Shown here: piece by piece, positions 51,395-59,369 of the stretch
Numbering within the stretch: the first letter of the stretch is position 1
Layout of the letters: each line of letters opens with the position of its first letter
Assembly (NCBI GenBank): GCA_964618895.1
Contig: CAZUDO010000105.1
Location: 1-64,000 of the forward strand
Direction: 5' to 3'
DNA length: 64,000 nt
DNA from: CAZUDO01 sp964618895
Lineage (GTDB): Bacteria > Desulfobacterota > Binatia > DP-6
Notes under the pieces: model-generated
Seen by the model: the letters and a program-made list of their open reading frames with translations, nothing else
Told to the model about the DNA's origin: nothing
The model's database searches: none
Made by a program: the position numbers and the translations under genes

Positions 51395-53668
51395 CTAGCG
51401 ACACGCGGGCGTCACGTTGCTCCCGGTATTGCCCCGGCCGGACTGGCAGCGGATCATACCCGTCAAGCCGTCGGCGTTGCCGTTGATGGTGTTGGCATCG
51501 ATTGTGTTCTGGTCGGAGTTCTCGACCTCGATGCCGCTGTCGTCGGACGTGGTCCCGTTCCCGGTCACGAGGTTGCGGAGGACCTGGTTCAGGTCCGCGT
51601 TCACCAGGTCGACGCCGTCGCCCCCGTTCTCCTCGACGCGGTTCTGACGGACGAGGTTGCTCCGGGCCGCCGACGCGCCGGAGCGCAGGCGGATGCCGTC
51701 GTCGTGGTTGCGGGCGACGAGGTTCTGGCTCACTTCGTGGCGTTCGCCGCCGTGGAGCTCGACGCCCTCTGTGTTGCGCGCGATACAGTTGCAGTGGATC
51801 GTGCTGGTGAGCGCGTCCTTGAGCTCCACCCCCGCGCTCGAGCCGTCGACGACGTTCAGATACCGGATGACGACGTTCGCCGAGCCGGTCACCTTGATCA
51901 CCTCGTTGTCGCCGCTGCCGCGGACGGTGGAGGTGAGATGCGTCGGCCGGAGGCCGTCGTCCGGGCAGCCCGCCGCCGTCGGCGGGACGCCCTCGATCGT
52001 GAGTGCCTTCCGCCGGTCGATTCTGACCGGCCCGCGGCAGACGCCGCGCACCGTGATGGTGGCGCCGTCCTTGGCGGCGTCGATCGCGGCTTGCAGCGAC
52101 CCGTAGGTGCGCGTCCCGACGGTCACGGTGCACGGCCCGCTCGCGGTGTCGCCGCAGAAGCCGCACGACGGGTCGGTCGAGTTCCCGACCGAGTGGCACA
52201 CTCCCTTGTGGTCGCACTCGTCGATGGTGCACAGCTCGCCGTCGCGGTCGCAGGGCGTGCCGGGCGGCGCGAGCGTGTCGGGCGGGCAGGCGTTGCTCGT
52301 GCCGGTGCACGTCTCGGCCGGGTTGCAATCCCCGGCGGCGGGACGACAGACTGTTCCCGCCGGCTTCTTGGCGTCGGCCGGGCAGCTGGCCGACTGGCCG
52401 GTGCAGGTCTCGAGCTCGTCGCACACGCCGCCCGACGGCCGGCAGATGGCGCCCGCGTTGCCGGGGGCGTGCTGGCACGTGGCGCTGGTGCCGTCGCACT
52501 GGTCGATGGTGCACACGTTGCCGTCGTCCATGCACGGCGTACCCGCGGGCTGGTGGCCGTCGGTTGCCGGACAGGTCGCGCTCGTGCCCGAGCACGTCAC
52601 CGGCAGATCACACTCGTCCGTCGCGGGGCGGCAGACGGTGGTGGAGGGCCGGAACCGGTCGGCCGGGCAGAGCGGGCCGTCGCCAGGGCAGCGTTCCTCG
52701 AGGTCGCAGTCGCCGGCCGCGGGGCGGCAGGTCGTCCCGGCGGGCGCGAACGCGTCGATCGGGCAGGTGGTGCCGACGCACAGCTCGGCGGCGTCGCAGG
52801 CGCCGGCCGCCGGCCGGCACACCGTTCCCGGGGGCGCCGGGGTGTGCGTGCACGCCCCATGCGCGCAGCTGTCGAGCGTGCACGGATTCTCGTCGTTGCA
52901 GTCGACCACCGCCGGCACGCAGAGTTCGTACTCCCGCCGGAGCGCGATCGTGCGCGCCCCGAACTGGTCACGGATCTGCACGCCGGTCGCGGTGCGTTCT
53001 GGCGTCGAGCGGACTTCGTAGCACGACAGGATGTTCGTGTCGTTCTTGATGCCTTCGCCGTTCTTGTCGACCGGGATGCAGAGCTTGAGGATGTGGATCA
53101 GCTCGGCCAGCCGGGTGCCGAACTGATCGGTGATCTTGAGGCGGCGGTTGTCCGGCAGGCGCGGCGTGTTCCCGGACGGGAAGGCGCGCAGACAGCGATA
53201 GTGATCGACGCGGCTGTCCGGACCGGGGAGCGTGGGCGGCGGGGCGGGCTCGATGGTCTTGCCCGCGGGCACCAGGAGCGTCTCGGTGCGCGTGGTGTCG
53301 AAGAAAAAGGTGCCGAACTGATTGGTGACCCGGATGTTCGTCCGACGCGTGTGCGGGCCGCGCAGGTGATAGGCACCGAGGTGCGTGTCGGGGTCGTCGA
53401 CCGTCGCGTCGTTGACGGAGGCGGGGGTGCAGAAGCGCTTGAGGGTGCGGATCTCGTAGCGCCCGCGCTCGAACGCATCGGCGAGCGTGACCCGCAGGCG
53501 GGGCTGCGGGGCCTGCGTGCTGTAGCACAAGACCGGGTCGTGCACCGCGCAGGGTGCCGGCTCGCTGACGGTGCCGCGTCCGGCCGGGGCTTGGTCAGCA
53601 ACCGCCGGGGTGTGGAGCAGCTCGAAAAGGACGACGAGCGCCAGGACGATCAGGCAACGTGAGATCAT
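51395..53668 (-). CDS. Secreted Cys-rich protein with right-handed beta-helix
   Basis: A signal peptide (cleavage near AVAD, residue 24) opens 757 residues. Two or three units of about 100 residues (45-260) share the C-Y-x-[VTL] and VTNQFGT or ITDQFGT motifs. About eight Cys modules follow (260-500) with the pattern PAGTxCRPAAGDCDxxExCxGxSxxCPxD, plus DDGNVCTIDQCD units. The C-terminal 220 residues form a parallel beta-helix of the pectate-lyase fold (GSLQAAIDAAKDGATI, SSAGVELKDAL, NHDDGIRLRSGAS, GDGVDLVNADLNQVL). No catalytic polysaccharide-lyase residues could be assigned, so binding or adhesion is as likely as enzymatic action. Confidence 0.82.
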   Translation of the reverse strand: MISRCLIVLALVVLFELLHTPAVADQAPAGRGTVSEPAPCAVHDPVLCYSTQAPQPRLRVTLADAFERGRYEIRTLKRFCTPASVNDATVDDPDTHLGAYHLRGPHTRRTNIRVTNQFGTFFFDTTRTETLLVPAGKTIEPAPPPTLPGPDSRVDHYRCLRAFPSGNTPRLPDNRRLKITDQFGTRLAELIHILKLCIPVDKNGEGIKNDTNILSCYEVRSTPERTATGVQIRDQFGARTIALRREYELCVPAVVDCNDENPCTLDSCAHGACTHTPAPPGTVCRPAAGACDAAELCVGTTCPIDAFAPAGTTCRPAAGDCDLEERCPGDGPLCPADRFRPSTTVCRPATDECDLPVTCSGTSATCPATDGHQPAGTPCMDDGNVCTIDQCDGTSATCQHAPGNAGAICRPSGGVCDELETCTGQSASCPADAKKPAGTVCRPAAGDCNPAETCTGTSNACPPDTLAPPGTPCDRDGELCTIDECDHKGVCHSVGNSTDPSCGFCGDTASGPCTVTVGTRTYGSLQAAIDAAKDGATITVRGVCRGPVRIDRRKALTIEGVPPTAAGCPDDGLRPTHLTSTVRGSGDNEVIKVTGSANVVIRYLNVVDGSSAGVELKDALTSTIHCNCIARNTEGVELHGGERHEVSQNLVARNHDDGIRLRSGASAARSNLVRQNRVEENGGDGVDLVNADLNQVLRNLVTGNGTTSDDSGIEVENSDQNTIDANTINGNADGLTGMIRCQSGRGNTGSNVTPACR

Positions 53669-54034
53669 CGGTGAGTTCCATCTGTAGGGTAGTCCACGTC
53701 ATCAGCGGCAGCAGATGCCACACGGAAGCTAGCGCGGTCCGGTTGAAGGCGTCAAAGGACGTCGCTCACGTGCGCCGGGCGCTGAACCGGGTGCCGTGCG
53801 CGGCGTCATGCGCGACTGCATCCCGGATCGGGCATGGCTACACGATCAGGCAGGCGCGCGTGCGCGGTCGACCGGGGGTGGGCGTCAAATCAGGGAGTCC
53901 GGGCGGCACGCCGCTTGAACAGGGGAGAGCGAGGTCCCGGGCTGCTGCGGGACCCCTCGATCGACCGGTCCCGACCGCCAGCCGGTCCCGACCGCCAGCC
54001 CGTCCCGACCGCCAGCAGCAGGAAGGAAAGCCGC
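53669..54034 (+). promoter_or_regulatory. Gene-free leader of the Flp pilin gene
   Basis: This 366-bp stretch has no credible gene. A partial sigma-54-like site GGCACG-CCGC-TTGA (53905-53918; consensus -12 GC reads GA) is a weak promoter candidate. A 7-bp hairpin GGTCCCG/CGGGACC (53933-53954) and a triplicated 17-bp unit follow. The hairpin right arm can also pair with the copies of GGTCCCG inside repeats 1 and 2, so the leader RNA has competing folds close to the pilin start. Confidence 0.3.
53966..54016 (+). repeat. 17-bp tandem repeat, three copies
   Basis: The unit CGGTCCCGACCGCCAGC is repeated three times head to tail, the third copy differing by one base (CCGTCCC). Each unit contains the dyad GGTC-CC-GACC. 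The array ends a few bases before the GGAAGGAAAG ribosome site of the pilin gene. Copy number could vary by slippage. Confidence 0.9.
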
Positions 54035-54217
54035 ATGACCCCGCTACTGCTCGCCCTGCTCGCCGACGAAAGCGGCCAGGGGATCACGGAATACGCGATG
54101 CTCCTCGGCGCCGTTTCGCTCAGCTCGATCCTGACCCTGTCGGCCATCGGCACGCACATCGACGGCATCTACGCCAACGTCGCGCACGAGCTCGACAGCC
54201 TGCCCATACTCCGCTGA
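54035..54217 (+). CDS. Flp/TadE-type prepilin
   Basis: A 60-residue protein with GGAAGGAAAG before its ATG reads MTPLLLALLADESG followed by QGITEYAMLLGAVSLSSIL. Cleavage after DESG would leave Glu5-Tyr6, the exact Flp type IVb pilin rule, with a hydrophobic helix next. Flp pilins polymerise into Tad pili for surface attachment. No tad secretion genes, prepilin peptidase or other pilins lie within the window. The leader carries repeats and a hairpin described separately. Confidence 0.75.
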   Translation: MTPLLLALLADESGQGITEYAMLLGAVSLSSILTLSAIGTHIDGIYANVAHELDSLPILR

Positions 54218-54242
54218 CCCGCGCTGCCGCGCGCGGCCACCG

Positions 54243-55133
54243 CTATCCGACCCGGGTCGTCCCCTCGTAGCTGATGTGGCTGCCCGGCGGCACCGACGCT
54301 ACCAGCCACACGTTCCCGCCCACCACCGACCCCGCGCCGATCACCGTCTCGCCGCCCAGGATGGTGGCGCCGGCGTAGATCGTCACGTTGTCCTCGAGCG
54401 TGGGGTGGCGCCGGATGCTGCGCTCGCCGGGCACCCCGCGTGCCAGGCTGAGCGCACCCAAGGTGACGCCCTGATAGAGTTTCACGTTGTTGCCGATCAC
54501 GCTGGTCTCACCGATCACCACGCCCGTACCGTGGTCGATGAAGAACGACTCACCGATCTGCGCGCCCGGATGGATGTCGATGCCGGACGTGCCGTGAGCG
54601 TACTCCGACATGATCCGGGGTAGCATGGGAACCCCTTCGCGGTGCAACTCATGTGCGATGCGATGGACGGTGATGGCCTCGATCGACGGGTAGCTGAAGA
54701 TCACCTCTTCGACGCTGTTGGCCGCGGGGTCGCCCTGAAAGGCGGCGAGCACGTCCTTGGAGAGGAGCTGGCGGAGATGCGGGATGCGGCGCAACAGCTT
54801 GAGGGTGACCTCCTCCGGCCAGCCCGGGTCGCGGGGGATGCCCGCACTGCGGAATCCCTCGTAGTTGGCCGCCCGACGGATCTGCTCCACGAAGATCTCG
54901 TGCGCGGGGTACAGATGGGCGGCGACCGTGTAGGGTAGCTTCGAGTCGTCGAGCGCCCCGGTGGCGTAGTAGCCGAGGTACATGACCGCCTTCAGGTGCC
55001 CGAGCGCCTCGATGACCTGCCGCTTGTTGGGGAGCTGGGCGCTGCTCAGGCTGTCGATCAGCCGTCCCTCCCGATAGCTCGCCGTGACGTCGGTGATCAC
55101 GTCCTCTAGCTCGGTCCGCCCCTGGTTGGGCAT
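54243..55133 (-). CDS. cysE: Serine O-acetyltransferase (EpsC/CysE type)
   Basis: The enzyme makes O-acetylserine for cysteine synthesis. The N-terminal helical domain (1-180) is the long form seen in EpsC and plant-like enzymes. SYPSIEAITVHRIAHELHREG (about 150-170) leads into a left-handed beta-helix with DIHPGAQIGESFFIDHGTGVVIGETSVIG, which holds the catalytic His-Asp pair. The hexapeptide coils continue to TLEDNVTIYAGATILGGETVIG. The C-terminal inhibitory tail is short, so feedback by cysteine may be weak. It has 296 residues and stands alone. Confidence 0.9.
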   Translation of the reverse strand: MPNQGRTELEDVITDVTASYREGRLIDSLSSAQLPNKRQVIEALGHLKAVMYLGYYATGALDDSKLPYTVAAHLYPAHEIFVEQIRRAANYEGFRSAGIPRDPGWPEEVTLKLLRRIPHLRQLLSKDVLAAFQGDPAANSVEEVIFSYPSIEAITVHRIAHELHREGVPMLPRIMSEYAHGTSGIDIHPGAQIGESFFIDHGTGVVIGETSVIGNNVKLYQGVTLGALSLARGVPGERSIRRHPTLEDNVTIYAGATILGGETVIGAGSVVGGNVWLVASVPPGSHISYEGTTRVG

Positions 55134-55277
55134 GCAAGGTCCTCCTCGGCGGCTGGTGGCCGCATGGCACGTGCGCTACACGCGCCCAGGCCAGGGCGCA
55201 AGTGGACAACCCATCGGGCGACCGGCTTGTGAGCACCGTCTCGCGTTCCGGGCAGGGCTGGTCTATCCTTCCGGAGC

Positions 55278-55586
55278 GTGAGGGTGCGCCTCGCTGCCAT
55301 GATCCTCGCCGGTGGGTGTGTGCTTGCGGCGCAGGGGGCGACCGAGCCGACCGGCGACCAGACCGTCACCACTGTCGAGGGCGCGGCCGAGCAGCGTATC
55401 GAATCCCTGTCCCCGGGCGACGAGCAGCGGGTGGAGGCAGTCGACGCGGCGGCCGAGCAGCAGGTCACCGAGGGCACCCGGCCGGAGGAGAACCGTCGCG
55501 CCCGCTCCGCCGCCAAGGTAGCGGTCGGGATCCTGTCGGCGGTGGTCTCGATAGCGGCAATGGCGGCCATGTTGTTCCTGTTCTGA
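55278..55586 (+). CDS. Small envelope protein, signal plus C-terminal helix
   Basis: A GTG-started 102-residue product has an N-terminal hydrophobic signal with a Cys (MILAGGCVLAAQGA), giving a possible lipobox LAGGC. A Glu/Ala/Gln-rich acidic middle (EGAAEQRIESLSPGDEQRVEAVDAAAEQQ) with a loose repeat follows. A C-terminal membrane helix (AAKVAVGILSAVVSIAAMAAMLFLF) ends the protein. I know no family. The two hydrophobic ends and the codon use support a real gene, but evidence is limited. Confidence 0.5.
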   Translation: MRVRLAAMILAGGCVLAAQGATEPTGDQTVTTVEGAAEQRIESLSPGDEQRVEAVDAAAEQQVTEGTRPEENRRARSAAKVAVGILSAVVSIAAMAAMLFLF

Positions 55587-55767
55587 GTGCCCCCGGGCGG
55601 GGGAGCTGGATTTTCCCACGGGGATGCGCTAGCAGGAACCCGGCTCGGGATCGGTGCGCGGTAGCCACGACGCGCTGACCCACCCCAGGAAGCGCTCGCC
55701 GGCCCCGCCGGGACGTTGAGCGCCGGCTCGATCCGACCGCGAGTGACCGGAGGAGCGGCCCCGCCAA

Positions 55768-57726
55768 ATGTCGGGGTCTTGCAAGATGTCAAGTCTAGAA
55801 ACCGGAGCCACATCCCCCCGTTCGATGGTGGACACCGTGCGACAGGTAGCGCGCCAGCGCTTCCACATCCCGCGGCTACATCGCGAGCAGGAACGCACCA
55901 TCGGCAGCGTGCTGGCGGGGCGCGACGTGCTTCTCATCCTGCCGACCGGCGGCGGGAAGTCGCTCTGCTACCAGCTGCCGTCGCTCCTCCTGCCGCGCCC
56001 TACGGTGGTCGTGTCCCCCCTCCTCGCGCTGCTCGAGGATCAGTACTCCAAGCTGCAGCAGTTCGGCATTCCGGCGGTGCGGCTCGACAGCACGGTCGGG
56101 GCCGTCGATCGGCGGGCGGCGCTTGCTCGGGTCGCCGCGGGGGGTTCGCTGCTCGTGCTCACCACACCGGAGACCCTCGCCGGCGACGAGCTGGGCGGGC
56201 TGCTCGAGAAGACCCCGCCCGGGCTGGTGGCGGTCGACGAAGCCCACTGCGTGTCGGAATGGGGGCATGACTTCCGCCCCGCGTATCTGGCGTTGGGGCA
56301 GCGGTTGGCGGCGCTGCGGGTGGGGCAGGTTCTCGCCCTCACGGCCACCGCCACGGCGCCCGTCCGCGACGACATCGTGCGCTATCTCGGGCTCCGCGAT
56401 CCCGAGATCATCGTCGCGTCGCCGCACCGGCAGAACCTCGAGTTCTCCGTGCGCCGCGCCCGGGGCGACGAGAAGCTCCGCCAGGTCGCCAAGCTCGTCC
56501 GCCGGTTGCCCCGCCCGGGGATCATCTACTGCTCCACCACCAAGACGGTCGAAGACGTGTGGCTCGGCATGCGTCTGATCCGCGTGCCGTGCGCGCGCTA
56601 TCACGGCAAGATGTCCGACAAGGATCGCACCGAGCACCAGGCCCGCTTCATGACGAAGGGGAAGCGGATCGTCATGGTGGCCACCAGCGCTTTCGGCCTC
56701 GGCATCGACAAGCCGGACATCCGCTACATCATCCACTATCAGGCGCCCGCCTCGCTCGAGCGCTACCTCCAGGAAGCCGGCCGCGCCGGCCGCGACGGCC
56801 ATGCGGCGCGCTGCATCCTGCTGTTCGACGACAGCGACCTCGAGATCCAGGAACACCTGCTGGCGCTCTCGCGTCTGTCGCCGGCGTTGCTCGGACGCTT
56901 CGGGCGGGCGCTGGCCGCCTGGGCTGGTGAGGAGCGCGACGCCAACATCGAGGAGCTCGCGCTCTCTGCCGGCGTGTCGCAGCGCGCGGCCAGCTCGCTG
57001 GTCACCGCGCTGGTCGAGTCCGGCATCTGCGAGCGGGTCGACGACGGACGCGTGCATCCAACCGTCCCCCTGGAGACGCTGGTCGAGCGGGTCGAAGGAT
57101 TGCGCTCGCGCTTCGAGGTCTTGCGACGAGAGGACGGACGCCGGCTGCGCGCGGTCGTCGACTACGCCAACGAGACCGGCTGCCGTGGGGCGGCGTTGCG
57201 ACGGTATTTCGGGGACGAGGACCCCACGCCCTGCGGTCGCTGTGACCTCTGCCGCGAGCAGGGGGCGATAGCCCCGGCTCGCTCCTCCCCCCGGCCCGGG
57301 GGGAGGGACGGGGGGCGGCGAAGCCGTCGCCGCGGTGATGGGCGTGCGTTCCCGGAACGTAGCGTGGGCACGCCGGTACCGGCGGTAGCGCGTCCCCAGG
57401 ACGGCAACACCCCCGCGCCCGGGGGCGACGGGCAGCGGCGGAATCGCCGGCGGCGGCGCCGCGGCGGGGCGCCCGCGCCCGGTGGGGAGCTCGGGGCGCG
57501 GCCGCCCCTGGCGGTTGCGCCGGCACCGCTGCCCAGCCTGCCGCCTCTCGACCCCGCCGCCGACGACCTCGCCGCCGAGCTGGGTGCACCGGGTCTCCCG
57601 CCTGATCCCTCGTCTCCCGTGTCGGGCCCGAAACCGGCTGGGCGCGGCGGCCGGCGCCGGCGCCGGCGCCGGCGGGGACATCGCGGCAGCCGCCCCGACG
57701 CGGCGCCGCCACCACCTCAAACGTAG
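55768..57726 (+). CDS. recQ: RecQ-family ATP-dependent DNA helicase with basic tail
   Basis: The SF2 helicase core is complete: motif I LPTGGGKSLCYQLP (about 58-71), the DEAH box VAVDEAHCVSEWGHDFRP, motif III LTATAT, motif V VATSAFGLGIDKPDIRY and motif VI QEAGRAGRDGH. The zinc subdomain C-x-x-C-D-x-C (CGRCDLCREQ, about 490) and a winged-helix region follow. No HRDC domain is present; the last 150 residues are an Arg/Pro/Gly-rich low-complexity tail with runs of eight arginines. The start could be the Met at codon 20. The tail overlaps the convergent ABC permease gene by ten bases. Confidence 0.92.
   Translation: MSGSCKMSSLETGATSPRSMVDTVRQVARQRFHIPRLHREQERTIGSVLAGRDVLLILPTGGGKSLCYQLPSLLLPRPTVVVSPLLALLEDQYSKLQQFGIPAVRLDSTVGAVDRRAALARVAAGGSLLVLTTPETLAGDELGGLLEKTPPGLVAVDEAHCVSEWGHDFRPAYLALGQRLAALRVGQVLALTATATAPVRDDIVRYLGLRDPEIIVASPHRQNLEFSVRRARGDEKLRQVAKLVRRLPRPGIIYCSTTKTVEDVWLGMRLIRVPCARYHGKMSDKDRTEHQARFMTKGKRIVMVATSAFGLGIDKPDIRYIIHYQAPASLERYLQEAGRAGRDGHAARCILLFDDSDLEIQEHLLALSRLSPALLGRFGRALAAWAGEERDANIEELALSAGVSQRAASSLVTALVESGICERVDDGRVHPTVPLETLVERVEGLRSRFEVLRREDGRRLRAVVDYANETGCRGAALRRYFGDEDPTPCGRCDLCREQGAIAPARSSPRPGGRDGGRRSRRRGDGRAFPERSVGTPVPAVARPQDGNTPAPGGDGQRRNRRRRRRGGAPAPGGELGARPPLAVAPAPLPSLPPLDPAADDLAAELGAPGLPPDPSSPVSGPKPAGRGGRRRRRRRRGHRGSRPDAAPPPPQT
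57649..57674 (+). repeat. GCCGGC hexanucleotide microsatellite in recQ
   Basis: About four tandem copies of GGCGCC/GCCGGC encode part of the arginine run in the RecQ tail. In-frame expansion or loss would change the number of Arg residues without shifting the frame. Confidence 0.7.
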
Positions 57727-58919
57727 CGGATCGCGTCCGCGGGCACGAGCCGTGCGGCACGCCAGGCTGGCCACAACCCGGCTAGCCCGGCCAATCCGGC
57801 GGGGAACACGATCGCCGCCAGCGCCAGGCGTGGCGTCAGCAGAAACACGGTGGCGCCGAGCCGTTCGGTGATGCCGTTGAGCGCGTGCACGGTGCCGGCA
57901 CCGACGAGCAGCCCGAGCACGCTGCCACCGAGGCCCAGGACGCCCGCTTCGAGCAGCAACTGCCCGATCACCTGTCGACGGGTGGCGCCGACGACGCGGC
58001 GAAGTCCGATCTCGCGCCGTCGCTCCACGATCGCGGTCAGCATGGTGTTGGTCACCGCGAGCGAGGCCACCAGGAGCGCCACCATCGCGCTCCCCACGAT
58101 GATGCCCGTCAGGACGCCGAGCGCACGATCGAGCTGCGCGGCGGCCTCGGCGGGTGACACCACCGAGACATTCTCGAGGCTGGCGCGGATGCGGGCGGCG
58201 ACCGCATCCGCGGTCTCGTCCGGCTGCCAGAAGACGGCGGCTGCGGTGGCGATCGGGAGCAGGCGCGCGCCGGGCGCCTGCACGAGGCGGCGGAGGAGGG
58301 GCTCGCTGTCGATCAGCAGCCGCTGCGCGGTGGGGAACGGCATGAACACGAAGCTGTCGGGCCCCGTGAGCGTCGGTTCGAGGATCCCCGCTACCTGAAA
58401 GCTGCGTCCGCGGACGGTGATCCGGCCGCCGGTGGCGGCGTCGAAGAAGCGGGCTACCTGACTGCCCAGGACGACCTCGTCACTGTCCGGCGCCGGCACG
58501 AGCCGGCCGGACTGGACGCGGGGCGGGGCGGCGTGCCCGTTCAACATGAGCATCTGGACGTCGACCCCGAAGACGAGCGGGGCCAGGGTGAAGGGCAGGG
58601 CGGCGGGGGCCTCCGCCACCGGAAACATCACCACCGGCGCCACCACGCTCACGCCGGGGACGGCGCGGAGTGCGACCAGCTGGTCGGCCGAGAGCAGGCC
58701 GCCCCGCATCATGCCCATCACGGCGCCGGTGCCCGCGCCACTCACCGTGATCTGCCCGGCGGCGAAGTCGCGCCCCCCCTCGACCAGGCGTCCGAGTTTT
58801 TCGGCCAGCGCACCGAGGAGGACGAGTGCCGTCACCCCGATGGCTATACCGGCGGCGGTCAGGCTGCTGCGCAGGGGGCGGCGCCGGATGTCGCGGATGG
58901 CCTCGACGAAGGGGAGCAT
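57717..58919 (-). CDS. FtsX/MacB-type ABC transporter permease
   Basis: The 400-residue protein opens with an N-terminal membrane helix (RSSLTAAGIAIGVTALVLLGAL). A large periplasmic MacB-PCD-like domain (45-265, VMGMMRGGLLSADQLVALRAVPGV) follows. The C-terminal FtsX core has three helices, including VALLVASLAVTNTMLTAIVERRREIGLRRVVGATRRQV, the signature coupling region. It resembles LolC/E and MacB permeases that extrude lipoproteins or peptides. No ATPase gene is adjacent in the window. A GAGG site lies just before the ATG. The substrate cannot be deduced. Confidence 0.85.
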   Translation of the reverse strand: MLPFVEAIRDIRRRPLRSSLTAAGIAIGVTALVLLGALAEKLGRLVEGGRDFAAGQITVSGAGTGAVMGMMRGGLLSADQLVALRAVPGVSVVAPVVMFPVAEAPAALPFTLAPLVFGVDVQMLMLNGHAAPPRVQSGRLVPAPDSDEVVLGSQVARFFDAATGGRITVRGRSFQVAGILEPTLTGPDSFVFMPFPTAQRLLIDSEPLLRRLVQAPGARLLPIATAAAVFWQPDETADAVAARIRASLENVSVVSPAEAAAQLDRALGVLTGIIVGSAMVALLVASLAVTNTMLTAIVERRREIGLRRVVGATRRQVIGQLLLEAGVLGLGGSVLGLLVGAGTVHALNGITERLGATVFLLTPRLALAAIVFPAGLAGLAGLWPAWRAARLVPADAIRYV

Positions 58920-59037
58920 TGCGGCTCCTCGTAATCGACGCCGCACGGCGTCGCAACTCGCGGGATGGCTCTGCCCGCCCGCTTGCCCGACGGCGGGCCG
59001 GCGAGTAGAGGTGAACGTGGACGTGGCGGAGGGTCTC

Positions 59038-59286
59038 ATGTTCGAGGAGGACGGAGAGGGCTGGCGAGTCTGGCGCGTGTTGCCGCGGCTCGTGGGAGGC
59101 GCGGTATCGGTGCCGGTCGTCGTGGGATTCGTTGCACTCGGCGCGGCCGTGTTGGTCGTCCGCTCGGTGCGAGAGGTCGTGCGCGAGACCTGGGCGTTGG
59201 TCCCGGCGTGGTGGCACATGTCGCAGCTACCCCCCTGGCGTGACAGCGTCCGCATCGAGCACCACGCCGACTCCGACGCCGCGTGA
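59038..59286 (+). CDS. Small membrane protein, unknown
   Basis: An 82-residue frame begins at ATG with GGAGGG four bases upstream. The protein has an acidic start (MFEEDGEG), one hydrophobic helix (VSVPVVVGFVALGAAVLVVRSVREV, about 22-46), an aromatic patch (WALVPAWWHMSQLPPW) and a charged end. I recognise no family. The good ribosome site and the isolated helix support a gene, but it could be chance in GC-rich DNA. Confidence 0.45.
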   Translation: MFEEDGEGWRVWRVLPRLVGGAVSVPVVVGFVALGAAVLVVRSVREVVRETWALVPAWWHMSQLPPWRDSVRIEHHADSDAA

Positions 59287-59369
59287 GCCGCTACGCCGCG
59301 TGCGGTGCGTCGTTGACCTCTGCCGATCGACTGCTAGAGTGCGCGCGGTGATGGCTGTGGCGGGGAGGG

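Noticed and set aside
51395..52100. Annotation of the beta-helix protein as pectate lyase
   Set aside because: The right-handed helix repeats are present, but I could not place the catalytic Arg/Lys or calcium-site Asp residues, so an enzymatic name is unsupported.
53966..54016. Possible CRISPR array
   Set aside because: The 17-bp units are directly adjacent with no spacers and there are no cas genes; it is a simple tandem repeat.
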